In this document: positions 46,477 to 56,779 of the stretch, piece after piece
Layout: each line of letters starts with the position of its first letter
Position numbering within the stretch: position 1 is the first letter of the stretch
Source of the DNA: Symbiodinium natans
Taxonomy: Eukaryota; Sar; Dinophyceae; Suessiales; Symbiodiniaceae
DNA length: 64,000 nt
Assembly: GCA_905221605.1 (NCBI GenBank)
Contig: CAJNDS010002477.1
Span: 246,001 to 310,000 of the forward strand
Direction of reading: 5' to 3'
Position numbers and translations under genes: made by a program
Notes under the pieces: generated by a model
What the model was told of the DNA's origin: nothing
Seen by the model: the letters and a program-made list of their open reading frames with translations, nothing else
The model's database searches: none

Positions 46477-48478
46477 CGTATTCTTATTATTCTTCCTTCT
46501 GCTGCTTCTTCTTCTGCGCACTTAAGAGCCCCCCTAGGCGGGGGACCCCGGCTGCGACGGCCAAGTAGCTCCCTGTCTGGCTTCCTGTCACTGAAGATAA
46601 TCTCCACGGCTGCTTGTCCTTCTTGAGCTTCAGCTCGTCGTTTCTTGTTTTGAGGTTGGTCCCCATTTCCGGCATCGTTGCAGGGAAGATTGGACCTCCC
46701 TCTTGCTTCGTTACGTTTCTAGTTGAGACTTGGTTGTCCCGAAGGACGCACGGCTTGAGCCAAACCACTCTGCCTTCGTCTTTTACCTCTCTCCTCCTCT
46801 TCTTCTTCTTCTTCTTCTTCTTCTTCTTCTTCTTCTTCTTCGTCTTCTTCTTCTTGAAACGCAGGGCATGGGGGGTCCCCCGCGCACCAGACGCGCCCGG
46901 AGATGAGTCAGGTCCGGTGAGATTGCAACGATGAACTTCGAGTCCAGTCAGTGTGACTCTCTCTCTCTCTCTCTCTCTCATTAACTTCAGCATCAAGACA
47001 TGCTTCGGGTTCTCAAGTTACGACGTGCAGGCATCCTGGCCAAATGCCGCTCCACCGTAGATCTGAAGGCATTCTTCAGCAGCTCCCTTCACATGTGGCA
47101 GACTCATGGAGACACAGACCAAACAACCCAACCACCACCCTTTCCCGGGCCTCACCATGTACTTCACATGCCGTGGGATGTAGTCAAGAATGCAGTCCGG
47201 GTTGCCACCTCACAACGCGGCCGTCTCTACACGTGCCCCACCACCTCAACGCTGCGTTAGTGCTTATAGCTCCCGAAGCTTGAGTCTGCTCCAAAGTAGC
47301 TTGCTCTACAGATGGGCGAGAAGGGGACTGCCACGAATTCGAGAATCCGAGCCCTCGGCGGTACTCCACTTCCGGTGCACAGCCGTACAACGAGGTGGTC
47401 AGCCCTTTCAGTTCGCCTGCCAGGGTTGCCACACAAGTTCTTGGCCGGGCATATTCACTTCTGACCGGGGCAGAAAGCAACGTTTGAATCTTGCATTTGC
47501 TCCAACATGGGAAGTATGGTCCATTTGCTGCGGATGCCTGCGATTTGCTGCACAATCTTCAGTGGCTGCATATTTTGCCGAACCACGCCAACGTGCCCTT
47601 CTCTTGGGTTGCGCCTCAGCGCGAAGCGCAATACGCCGCCGCCAAGCCAAGATATGGAAAGAGCACATCATTGAACTGAAGAAAAAAGCGCAAACCCTGA
47701 AGATCGAACGGTCAGGCCACATCTCCGCGTAGTTGTCCATGAGGATGCGGGTTGCGATGCGAGTCGTAAAATGGTCGTGCAAGAAGGCGTCAAGCCGGAT
47801 TGAAGGATACAAGCGCCTCCTGAGCTTGCGGTTTAAAACTTGGGTTCGGGAGTCCTGTTTGGGGCCTGATGAGGCGTTCGCACTTCACGGTAGCCCTCAG
47901 CGATCAAGCGGGTTCCTGGATTGTGCTTTGCCTTGGATCAAGAAGGGCACTCTGAGGCGCGAAAGGCGCGAAGTGCAAACATTGATGAATCGAACATGAA
48001 CTCATGCAAATCATGCAGAGAGCCAGCTGGTCACGAATGACTTGCAGAAAGTCTGTCTCGTTCTCCTGGTCTCGAAAACAGAACTTGCTCCCGTCTGACT
48101 CGACTCCAATGCCCCTAAGCCTTACTCCGACACTACTGACACTGGAGCTCCTGCGTCCGGATGGGTGGGAAAGAGTGGATCACCGCGAAGGTCTCCAAGT
48201 AGGTTGAGAGGATGTTGTTAATCTGAGGGTTGATGACCACCACATGGGGAAGCTGGAGGATGTCCTCGTGCTGGGCTCAAGGAAGCTCTGGGGCGATTCT
48301 AAGCTTGAGTTGGCCTGCCAGACGACTGCAAATACTGCAATTTGCAATCCTTGCATCCCTTGCAATGCTTGGAACCATTCAGCTAGGCAAGGGTCCTCGA
48401 TACGCCTTGCAAACCGGATCGGCAGCTGCTCGTGTAGCCACTGCCTAAGGTCAACAAGAGCTTCCCGAAGCAGAACCC
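43591..48478 (-). CDS. Pyruvate / branched-chain ketoacid dehydrogenase kinase family protein (multi-exon)
   Basis: Mitochondrial kinases of this family phosphorylate and switch off 2-oxoacid dehydrogenase complexes. Exons: 48478-48396, 48270-48151, 48065-48024, 47895-47866, 47824-47718, 47614-47538, 47416-47360, 47208-47156, about 47086-47036, about 45331-45183, 45056-44943, 44503-44452, 44314-44264 and 43712-43591 (stop 43593-43591). Family landmarks in order: EQLPIRFARRIE; LQLPHVVVINP; FLHDHFTTRIATRILMDNY; GHVGVVRQNMQPLKIVQQIA; LYGCAPEVEYR; N-box LLKNAFRSTVERH; ISDHGGGMPKS (the ATP-lid DxGGG box); WQYGWTT; LAGYGFGLPLTR; QYFGGDV; HGTDLILIL. Phases match at nearly all joins; donors are GC, GA and GT. 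The N-box and DxGGG exons are 1.7 kb apart and a small exon is probably missing between them. The 5' end with the targeting peptide was not found. ERH in the N-box region and the tail length do not decide between the two substrate classes. Confidence 0.88.
44835..44938 (+). repeat. TTTAGGGGG-type array ending in CCCTAAA
   Basis: Nine-base gggggtttag units, then about four bases (gatt) and two c-strand ccctaaa units. The array abuts exon 45056-44943 of the kinase gene and lies in its intron. Confidence 0.9.
46264..46480. repeat. (CT)n microsatellites in a kinase-gene intron
   Basis: tttctttc at 46276-46292, ct at 46335-46367 and 46405-46472. A further short ct run is at 46956-46980. Confidence 0.95.
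46791..46858. repeat. (TTC)n microsatellite
   Basis: About 20 ttc triplets, in the same intron of the kinase gene. Confidence 0.95.
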
Positions 48479-49149
48479 CTGCCTTGAATCTAGGACCTGA
48501 AAGCCTCCCAGTCCTCAGCCCTAAACAAAACCTTCCTAGAACTGCTTGCATCCGCGCCACGCGGTTCGAATGCACGATTCCGGGTCAGGCTTCGTACTCT
48601 TCATCAACCTCTGCGAGGGTGGTTCTCTGCATTCGGGTGCGGTTCAGGCGTTTAGGGCTCAGGAACCAGCATTCGCTAGCTGCACTACATACAAATCTTG
48701 AAGAGTTTTGGGGCCACGGGCCACCTTCCACAATTGGAGTCTAGCTATGGTCAGAACTTCAGGCCTAGGGCCTAGCTTGGTGGTCTCTTCTCTTCTCGAG
48801 GCCGTGTCCTCACATGCGAGTCAACAAACGCAACACCCCTCAACCCTGAAGCCCTACAAACCTGTTCAGGGCTCGGCGCCCTCCGTGGTGCCGACCCCTA
48901 AAAAAACTCGATGCCACTGTGCGCTCACTACCCTGAACGTGTGAGGACGCTGAGATGCGGGCTGCGACAGCGTCAAGCTGACACATTCGGCTTGCGCACA
49001 GCGCTTGATGCTCAAGATGTTCCTGATCCAGGTATTCGCGCGAATAGGCCCCACAATGATTGGGCAATAGTGAGCGGCTGAGCAAATGCTTGCGTGAAGC
49101 AGCCCTGCTTCACATGCTTCATACGCTTCAGGGTCTGGGGCTTGGGCAG

Positions 49150-49250
49150 AGTCACATTACTACTAATAAAAAACATTATTCCTTGTTAAGGGTAAAAAAG
49201 GGATTACTATTGTCTATTCTTTTGGGGTTCTTAAGCAAATGGTAGATTAC
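49150..49250. mobile_element. Truncated relative of the 22.2-kb hairpin element
   Basis: The core attccttgttaagggtaa and right arm cttttggggttcttaagcaa-atggtag match the element at 22209-22322, but the left arm is largely lost. Confidence 0.6.
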
Positions 49251-49259
49251 AAGAGCACA

Positions 49260-50160
49260 CATGTCAACTGAGCTGTTGCCAGGTCTCCGCGGCAAGCTCG
49301 CCCAGCACCTTCGACTGCACCATCACATGTCTTATGCAACGTTGAGGTACTTCGCAGCTAAGCTTGTCCAGCTTCTTTGGTGTTTGGAAGAAATTGAAAT
49401 GCATTCACTTGAGGGCGTCTGATTTGCAAACCCTTGAATTCTTCATGGTCTGGCCCTCCGAATGCTGAGCCCCTGGCATTCTCCTTGAAGGACAGCACAC
49501 TGCCCATGGCAGCTCCGGGACGGAATCGAAAGGCTTGTTTTAGGCAGGTCTTGTCGGGTGCAGAGGGCTGAGCTTCAACTTGAGTCTGGGATTCAGGCTT
49601 CTTTAGGATTCAGCTTGTGGTGAAACAGCGATCGCTTGACCTCTGGTCGGCAGGTCTTCACTACGCTGGCAGCCCGTTGCTAGCAGGATGGCTCGCTGAA
49701 CTCAGGCACGCCTCACAGCTGAGCAAAAACAGGTCCGGGTGCCCAGCATTCCTGGCCCTCTCTTCATCCGTCCCTGAATTGCCTGACGACCTCATCAGCC
49801 TGGCGCAAGCTCACTGGGGTGGCAAAGTCTCAGTTCTACGAGGGGCTGGGCGAACTTGTTCGGGGGAAGAGATGAGGGACTCGCCTTGCAACTGTAAGAC
49901 TCCTGAACGTTTCAAAGCTCTTTTTGGCCTCTCACATGCTCGCCGTGTTTTCGCTGCCCCCCCCCTCTGCAGCATACCTCTGACCATCGCGCATGGTCAT
50001 GTCAAGATGTTTAAATGAAACAACTGGAAGGGCTTGAAAAAGCGCAAGCAGGATTCAAGCTGCAGAAGTCGAGTACTTAGTACGTAGCAGCATCTGGCTG
50101 AGCCCACAAAAAGGATGCTTATTCTGTCCATTACTCAGGCCCTTTCATCTACAACTTTCT
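49260..50160. other. No confident gene
   Basis: Intergenic region between the carrier gene 3' end and the kinase gene 5' end. Plus-strand open frame at 49617-50018 (LAELRHASQLSKNRSGCPAF) is long but has no family likeness and no clear splice or start context. The missing first exon(s) of the kinase gene should lie here. Confidence 0.3.
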
Positions 50161-50162
50161 TC

Positions 50163-52199
50163 TCAAAAGTCGAGGATGAGCTTTGCACCATCCTTGAGCG
50201 CCTCTAAGATTGTGAAGAAAACACAAGACTCGGCTCCGATTTGGAGCGCCCGTGCCGTTCCACCTTGGAAGAAACCAGCAAAACCTTCCGAGTCGTAAAT
50301 GGACTGGGCGGCTTGGGCAAAGGCCTCGAGAATATTCTCATCCTCTGCCTCCTGTGACTCAGGCTGTTCCTTGGCAAGGAGAACAGACAGGATGAGGTCG
50401 GGTGGATTAGTTAGCAGCCCGGTCATGGCTCCCGAAGCGGCGCCCCAGATCACTGGCTGGAGGCTCAGCGGTATGCCAAACGGGACTAGCTCAACATTCT
50501 CGTGCAGGAAATCATACAGTGAGTACTGCAGAGCCCCAAAGGGCAGACCGCGCAAGACTACGAGGCTCCAGCTTCTGAAGAGCTTCTGGTGCAGAGTGTC
50601 GGTTTCTGCCAGCAACTTGCCGACAGCCGCCTCCTCTGTCTTGTAGACGCCAGTCTGCATCTGCCGGCTCAAGAGTTCAAAGGGAGCCCGCAGGAATGTT
50701 CCTGGGAAGTAGGCCAGCGCCCCGGCAGGAATCATCACCAGCAGCTTCAGGTCGGGGTTGTTGGCATCCACAAAGGGTAGCAGGCAGAAGAAGCGGGTGA
50801 TGCTATTAAAGCCAGAAATGTACAAGCTCTTTGCTGGGATCTCCCGCACAAGTGTACTCAGCAAGCCGTTGTACAGGTCTGGGACGATGGTTGCAATATC
50901 CTTCCCCGCTAGTGGCTGCTGGCCGGCCTGGAGCCTCGCCTTGATCGTCTCCAGAGGGTATGTCAGGCAGCAGGTGAAGAATGTGGCTATGCCTGCGAGG
51001 ACCAGGTCCAGAACACGATTTTGCTCGTTCGTCCTGGTCAGCGCGATCCAGGACTGCGGAAACGACTTAACTTCCCGTATGCCCTTCATTTGCGAGCCTC
51101 CCAGGAGCGGGTTGGGTTCGAGTTTCACCGTGGCAGTTAGCCCGTCGTACATCCAAATCACACGGCCCATCTTACCTTTGTCTGGACCTCGAATGACCAG
51201 CACTTCGTCCCGAATAGCTGGCTTCTGCACTGCCACAGGTGTGTACACGAGTTGCGAGTCTGTTACATCTTTGTAGAGTACCTCGGTGCTGGTCATGGGA
51301 TCATAGCCTTCGTACAGGGCTGCCGCCTTCAAGTAGTGGTCATAAGCAACAGAAAGCTCAGCGAAAGCTTTCTCCGTCCCTCGGATGTTCCTAGCATGCA
51401 CGCACGCATCAAAATCACTTAGGGCCTGGTTGAACCGCTCGAGTTCAAACCGCAATGATTTGCAGAGTAGCTCCTGCGGTGCAGTGGGATGTGGATACGT
51501 GGCCTTGATGTAGAAATCTAAGAGCGGGGTGTAGGCCCGAAATATCAAGACATCTGAGGACAAGCTTTCCCAGAATTCGGTGTAGATGTCGTCTTGAGTG
51601 ACGTCCAGGAGGTTACTCATGTTCCGGATTCTCGCAGCCACCGATGGCGGGCCAGCCGTCGGTTTTTTTGCCATCAAGTTGCGGATCCGGTCGGCAACTT
51701 TGGAATACCAGTCTGTGTAGGTGACTTGCTCATTGGCTTGCACAGAAGAGCTAAAGGACATGTACATTGATGCAAAGAAAGACAGAAGCAAGGCCACCAG
51801 TGCACTGGACAGCACAACCCGCGTGGCGCTCCAGGGCTCCTCGCCATGATGGGGATCCCGATTATTGCTACCATGTTTGTGGGCATTGTGGGCCTCTTCA
51901 GCGACTTCGGCATTCACTGAGCTGCGCAGTGAGCTTGGGAGCAGATCCTGCCGAGGGTCTCCTGCAAATGCGCGGATCAGTGAACTGGAGGCACGGCCAG
52001 TCAAGGAGTTCGGCGTCAGGGGCGTGAAGAGCAGGTTGCTGCGATCTATGCATGGCCTAAGCAAGGCCATGAGGAGCACCAGCCAAAGCGCACTTCTGCT
52101 CGAGACAGCGTGAGCTCGCGCACGCATGCCAGAGCGTCGCCAACCATGTCGAGCTACGTTCAACGTGCAGCATACGGGTCGGCTGTCGCGACCCGTCAT
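50163..52199 (-). CDS. Intronless protein: plastid-type leader, helical region, KOW-like motif, mitochondrial-carrier domain
   Basis: 678 codons, ATG at 52199; an in-frame TGA lies just upstream (codon 5 before it). A second ATG at residue 25 (52127) would give a cleaner signal peptide (hydrophobic residues about 36-48), followed by a Ser/Arg-rich transit-like stretch with Phe at 57 and a second hydrophobic segment at 128-150. Residues 195-300 are predicted helical and unrecognised. Residues 330-360 (DEVLVIRGPDKGKMGRVIWM) match a KOW motif. Residues 395-678 are a carrier domain: the signature PLETIKARL at 415, a second copy PFELLSRQM at 506 and a weak third NPPDLILSVLLAK at 598. Carriers exchange small metabolites across inner membranes; this one is likely plastid-located by its leader. 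The substrate is unknown. It has no introns, unlike every other supported gene here. Confidence 0.9.
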   Translation of the reverse strand: MTGRDSRPVCCTLNVARHGWRRSGMRARAHAVSSRSALWLVLLMALLRPCIDRSNLLFTPLTPNSLTGRASSSLIRAFAGDPRQDLLPSSLRSSVNAEVAEEAHNAHKHGSNNRDPHHGEEPWSATRVVLSSALVALLLSFFASMYMSFSSSVQANEQVTYTDWYSKVADRIRNLMAKKPTAGPPSVAARIRNMSNLLDVTQDDIYTEFWESLSSDVLIFRAYTPLLDFYIKATYPHPTAPQELLCKSLRFELERFNQALSDFDACVHARNIRGTEKAFAELSVAYDHYLKAAALYEGYDPMTSTEVLYKDVTDSQLVYTPVAVQKPAIRDEVLVIRGPDKGKMGRVIWMYDGLTATVKLEPNPLLGGSQMKGIREVKSFPQSWIALTRTNEQNRVLDLVLAGIATFFTCCLTYPLETIKARLQAGQQPLAGKDIATIVPDLYNGLLSTLVREIPAKSLYISGFNSITRFFCLLPFVDANNPDLKLLVMIPAGALAYFPGTFLRAPFELLSRQMQTGVYKTEEAAVGKLLAETDTLHQKLFRSWSLVVLRGLPFGALQYSLYDFLHENVELVPFGIPLSLQPVIWGAASGAMTGLLTNPPDLILSVLLAKEQPESQEAEDENILEAFAQAAQSIYDSEGFAGFFQGGTARALQIGAESCVFFTILEALKDGAKLILDF

Positions 52200-52840
52200 T
52201 ATCTGAAACTTTCAAATGGCTGCAGAACATTGCAGAACATTCGGACTGGGTGTAGGCTGGGCATGGTTTAGTGAGGCAGCATGGCAGGATCACAGCTCAC
52301 ACCACTTTCCTTTTCTTGCCTCGCATTGTCACGTCACATTCGGACAAGCTCACCTGCGTAATATTGACCCTATGACCTTTTATAAGGAGCGGGCAAAGTT
52401 CTCAGGAAACATGCGGGAACTGAACGGATGCCTTCTCCTGAAACAGCAACTTCGCAATCGGATCTCGCAAGGCGATGTATAAGCTCTTGCAAGCTTCTGT
52501 ACCTGTGAGACCCCTAAGTGTTCTCTCAAGCCAAGCGCTTGACATCACTGCCGTCTCGGGACAAGCCGCAGGGGCCGCGTGGCGCGAGCGACCAAAACCC
52601 CAAGCAGCGCGACGGACATGGGATCTAGGAGGCTGCGTTGGCCCGACATACGGATCGTGTCACTCACAGGCTCGATTGCCCGCTTGCTGGGTGGGTCATG
52701 CAACCCAGGCCGAAGCCGTGGTGCATCGAAGAATGAGAACGCGGGGCCAAGCGATGGGGGACGGTGTGCCAATCGCACAGGCCCCTGTCCTCAACATTTC
52801 TAGGGCAAGGAACCCATTCTACCAATTCTACATGGCATCG

Positions 52841-52920
52841 CATGGGGGTTTACGAAAATAGGGGACCCCTAACATTCACCTCTAAATAGTAGGATTCCCG
52901 TATAAAAAGGACCCCACATC
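52841..52920. mobile_element. Partial relative of the 28.9-kb hairpin element
   Basis: atgggggtttacgaaaatag-gggaccccta followed by a core with aaatagtaggattccc matches the element at 28891-28987, with a short or lost right arm. Confidence 0.65.
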
Positions 52921-53342
52921 AAAGCGCACCTCAGCCCAATCCCAAACCACACAAAATCGCCATTCGTCTGCTCATCGTCACAGCCCAGCTTCGCAAGCTT
53001 CGCAGCGATCCCGGGAGGCCCCGTCTGTCTCCACGGAGCCCTGCAAAGGCCTCTTTACAGGCAAAATTTGCGCAAACTTTGGGAGGGGGACTGTTTGAAC
53101 GACTTAAGCGACTAGAGATGTCTAGAAGTGTATACCGCATAACTTCATTTTGCACCCAAGACAACTTGTCCGGATGCTCAGGCTTTGAAGCTTTGAATGG
53201 CTTCGAAGCTCCTCAAATCCAGGCCTTGCTTTCACGTTGGCGCAGGCGCGGATTCCTCGCCGTGGCAGAGGCAGCCGGCAACTCTGCAGGGGCCGAGGGC
53301 TCGGCAGGCAATTCACTCCTGCGGGCTTTGTGGGCGGGGATT

Positions 53343-55118
53343 TCACCTCTGAAAGCAAAATGAAGCAAAATGAACTCCCAAGAACTTCGAAGAACTTCCA
53401 AGACAGCTCCTCATGAGCCGGTCGATCATCATGATGAAGCCCGTAGATAGGACGAGGTTGGCAGCGAGGCTCAGCACTGCCACAGCCACCGCCGGCCCCT
53501 TTTTTCAACAGGGGGGTGAGGGCTCTTGGGCTCTTGGGCTCTTTGCCGGCTTTGGGGGGTTCCCCTGAACGTCCCGAAAAACCCAAATCCCCTTAGGAAG
53601 GCCACAAGACCGAAAAGGTTTGGGTCCTGCATGCCCAGCCCGAGGGAGATCGCAATGACACCAGCGCCCACCTCCAATTGAGGGTTTGGGGTTTGAGGGC
53701 CTGCACACGAGAGAAGCCATCGAGATGGAAAGGTGATCGCTTGTCAGGCTTGGGTCGTTTCGCATTGAAGGATGGCAACCTACGCGGCGGCGTACCGGGA
53801 AAGGCTTTTGGAGATCGTCAGGATTCTTGGGGGTTGTGAGCGCATGACGGGATGATTGATTTTCTAGTTGGTTGGCAACGTGTATGCGTGTATGAAGAAC
53901 AAATGCAGTTCGTGCCAGTGGCTCTTCGAATCCAACACTAAAACTCCCACCTCGCCACGCGGGCACATGCCCAGTGAAAGAGCAAGCCGGGTTCGCAAGT
54001 TTGCTTCCTTCCGGTAGCAGAAGAGAAGCATCATCTTGCCCAAAATCATAAGCAACGAGACCACTGTCACATGGTACACCATCTGTCCCGCCGTGAGGTG
54101 GCCCGCAGCCTTGGAGAGTTGTTCCCAGGACCCACGCTAGAACAATCTTCCTTGCATCCTCCTGGATTCTTAGCAGCCTTGCAAAAACATACTATTCTCA
54201 ACGGCTCAAAAGAAGCTGTGAAGAGGGATGGCATTGACATGCCGACCAAAAGCATGAAGAGGGTGGACACCAGGCTTTTCGCATCTTCCTCCCTCTTCTC
54301 GTCCAGCAGCTCACACCAGTCATCTTCGGGTGCACAGATTCGCGTCATACAGCCCATCACGAAGGCCGGGAGCAAGACCTCGATGTGGATGCGGCCTTGG
54401 GTGAAGAAGCACAAGCCCTCACAGCAGGCGGTGATCAGCCCTGCATAGAACATCGTCCATCTCCAGGAGCTCTGCAATCGGATCTTGTGCAGCTTCTGCC
54501 AGGCAAGCCCCAGGCACAAAGTGACGAAGACCGCGTCAAAGGAGAGCTCCCACTTGAAGCCGACTAGGTACATCTTCAGGGGGATCATGAGCAAAATCGT
54601 ATCCAAGTCATCGAAGATGGCCAGGATTTGTGCCTTCCGAAAGAGCCAAGTCTCCTTGAAGCCTGCAGCCTCCAGCATGTTGAAGAGTATGCCGGCACTC
54701 GTCGGCGCTGCAAATCGTGCCATGAGCAGGGCCGAGCCCCAGGCCAAGCCCGAGTTGGGCAGCGCAAAATGCAGCCACAGCGCCACGAAGATCCAGGGAA
54801 GCCCAGCCGCAGACATGGCCACCTTGGCACCCAAACACACACACGCCAAAAAACGATGAGATGAGGCCTGCAAGGAAAAGAAAAGAGGGAGCTCTTAAAA
54901 TTTGGTAATATCTCATATCGAATCTTCAAAGGCATCTCTTCAGGCAGTTCGAGGCTCAACGCGACGCTCTCTCTTTAAGGGGCCGAGTCGCCAAGTAGTC
55001 CTGGGCATAGTTTCCCAGCTTGCTTCGCTCGATCACGAACTCATGGCCGACATTGACCATGAGAAAGGAGAGCGCAAACATCGTGAGCACGCCGACCACG
55101 CGGCCGTACAGATTGTAC
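53343..55118 (-). CDS. Na+/H+ antiporter, CPA type (multi-exon)
   Basis: Membrane exchanger of H+ for Na+ or K+. Exons: 55118-54992, 54867-54178, 54109-53951, 53671-53611 and 53476 to about 53343 (a TGA stop at 53345-53343, or a GT donor just before it). All junction phases fit; donors are GC, GC, GT and GT. The first exon has a helix and GHEFVIERSKLGNYAQDYL. The long exon has several membrane helices, the paired acidic motif AIFDDLDTILLMI typical of the ion site, and a cytoplasmic Glu/Asp-rich loop. The third exon ends MCPRGE and the fourth begins VGAGVIAISLGLG, together giving the family PRGEV motif. The last exon has a further helix. An exon at about 55726-55674 probably belongs upstream. 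The start codon was not found. Confidence 0.85.
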
Positions 55119-55599
55119 CTGCTCTACCCCACAAACTCGTAGCCCCTCAGCCAAACAATTGCACCGAACGCTAAAACTAAAACCCGCCAAGACCCTGCGA
55201 CACCCCTAAATTCAAAATTGCTAAATATCTCAGAAACAACAAGTATCCCCCTACTTGTCTCCATAAGACATAAGGACAGTTTTTTCATTCTTTGCAAGAA
55301 AGAACACAAAAAGCAGAGTCCCTCTTGCAAACAAACGACATGACATGCACACGATTGGAACAAGATGTAAAGTTACTTTCCTAACATTGAAGGAAGTACT
55401 GGTTGCGCCAAATGCTGAATGAAAAGCGTTTGCTATTCCCAAAGAAGACATGGGCGAGCGGTTGCTTTTTAGGAACACGAGGGTGCGGTCTTTTTCAAGC
55501 CCGGGTGACCGGCTCAACTATGTCTAAAAGACGATCTCAGGATGGTCCTCAGCTATGACTCCCCGGAACCCTGAAGGATAGATCTGGGGGAGCGGCGTA

Positions 55600-55642
55600 G
55601 ACACCCTAAACCCTAAACCCTAAACCCTGAACCCTAAAAAAG
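55600..55642 (-). repeat. Short CCCTAAA cluster
   Basis: Four to five units in C-strand orientation, between the probable upstream antiporter exon and the exon ending at 55118. Confidence 0.85.
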
Positions 55643-55673
55643 CCCAGGGACGCTCCGGTGGCCAGATGCCCTG

Positions 55674-55726
55674 CAGAGATCTGTGAGATGGTGAGTCCGA
55701 CCACGAGCATGCCCGTGTACACCAAC
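55674..55726 (-). CDS. Probable upstream exon of the antiporter (membrane helix)
   Basis: After an AG acceptor (ccctaag) it reads LVYTGMLVVGLTISQISA, a membrane helix of the sort expected near the N-terminus of an antiporter. A further piece at about 55880-55800 (HLKSKLLTAFLNLLEAEADP) may precede it. The link is by position and composition only. Confidence 0.42.
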
Positions 55727-56779
55727 CTTAGGGAGCTTAGGGGAGTTTTGGGAGTTGAGGGTTCTCGAGTTCGGGGTTTAGGGTCTGCTTCTGCTTCCAG
55801 TAGATTCAGGAAAGCTGTGAGAAGTTTGGATTTTAGGTGCTTCGGGTATGGCACAAACCAGTCACACAGGTTCTGAGCTCCTGAACCCTCAAACATGCCA
55901 AGCGGCAGCTTTTGCTTGCCCCCGCTGTCACTTGCCATGCTTGCTGGTCGAAAGCAGCCCAAGGATCACCCCCGCCCCCTACGGAGTTTCACGCAATCTT
56001 GTGGCGCGCAAACATGCAAGCGACTCCGATAATTGTAAGCCCAGGAAGGGGTAGCAAACCGAACCCAAGCATCCCGACAGCCCTTTCAAAGAAGCCTTTC
56101 ATAAAGCTGCTGCCTAATCATGCGCTTCAATACGCAGGTCCCTTGTACTCCTGCGTCAGACAATCTACTTCTCAACCCTCCCTGCAGAAGGCAGATCCAA
56201 CGGCTCCATGGCCTTCCTTGTGGCGTCCAGCTCGAAGCATGGCCCCATGTTGCTCACATGCCGATCACATAATGCTTACTTTACTTGCTAGGACCGTCTT
56301 CCAAACAGCACTGGCACTGGACGTCCCGAAGCAGGATCTGCGGAGTCAGCAAGAGATTTCTTGAATTGTCTGCATGGGGAGCGTATGACCTCCAGTTTTG
56401 ACATACATACATGATGCATGTTCACTGCGAGTGCGTCGCCAAAAAGGGTCACAAGCTACACATCCACGATGCCACGATGCCACGACACCCTTGGGGAAAT
56501 GACGAAACATTAGCTTGTAACTCTTGAGCGTCCTTGTAAACCACTCGATTTACTAACTTGATGCCGGTCTGGATTTTCCTGGCGTTTGCACCGATAGCAG
56601 CTCAGCAGATGCGCACTGATTTCAGGCAGCATGGCCTGCTGCAGAATGCAAAGGCGAAAGAAAAAAAACTCCTGTAGTCCGCGTCTTGGAATAGACAGTC
56701 TGACACCTGCTGCATCAGCATCCTGCCATGACTCCCAACCCCTGAACACTTAATCCTGAAACCCCAAGTCGGCGCAACT

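Noticed and set aside
46299-46607. Arg/Glu repeat open frames
   Set aside because: Translation of the CT microsatellite inside an intron.
46753-46763. Spliced-leader gene or functional trans-splice donor
   Set aside because: Only 11 bases match and no donor (gtacg-like) follows; kept only as a low-interest observation.
49617-50018. Plus-strand 133-codon gene
   Set aside because: No domain, no start context and no splice support; it lies where the kinase 5' exons should be.
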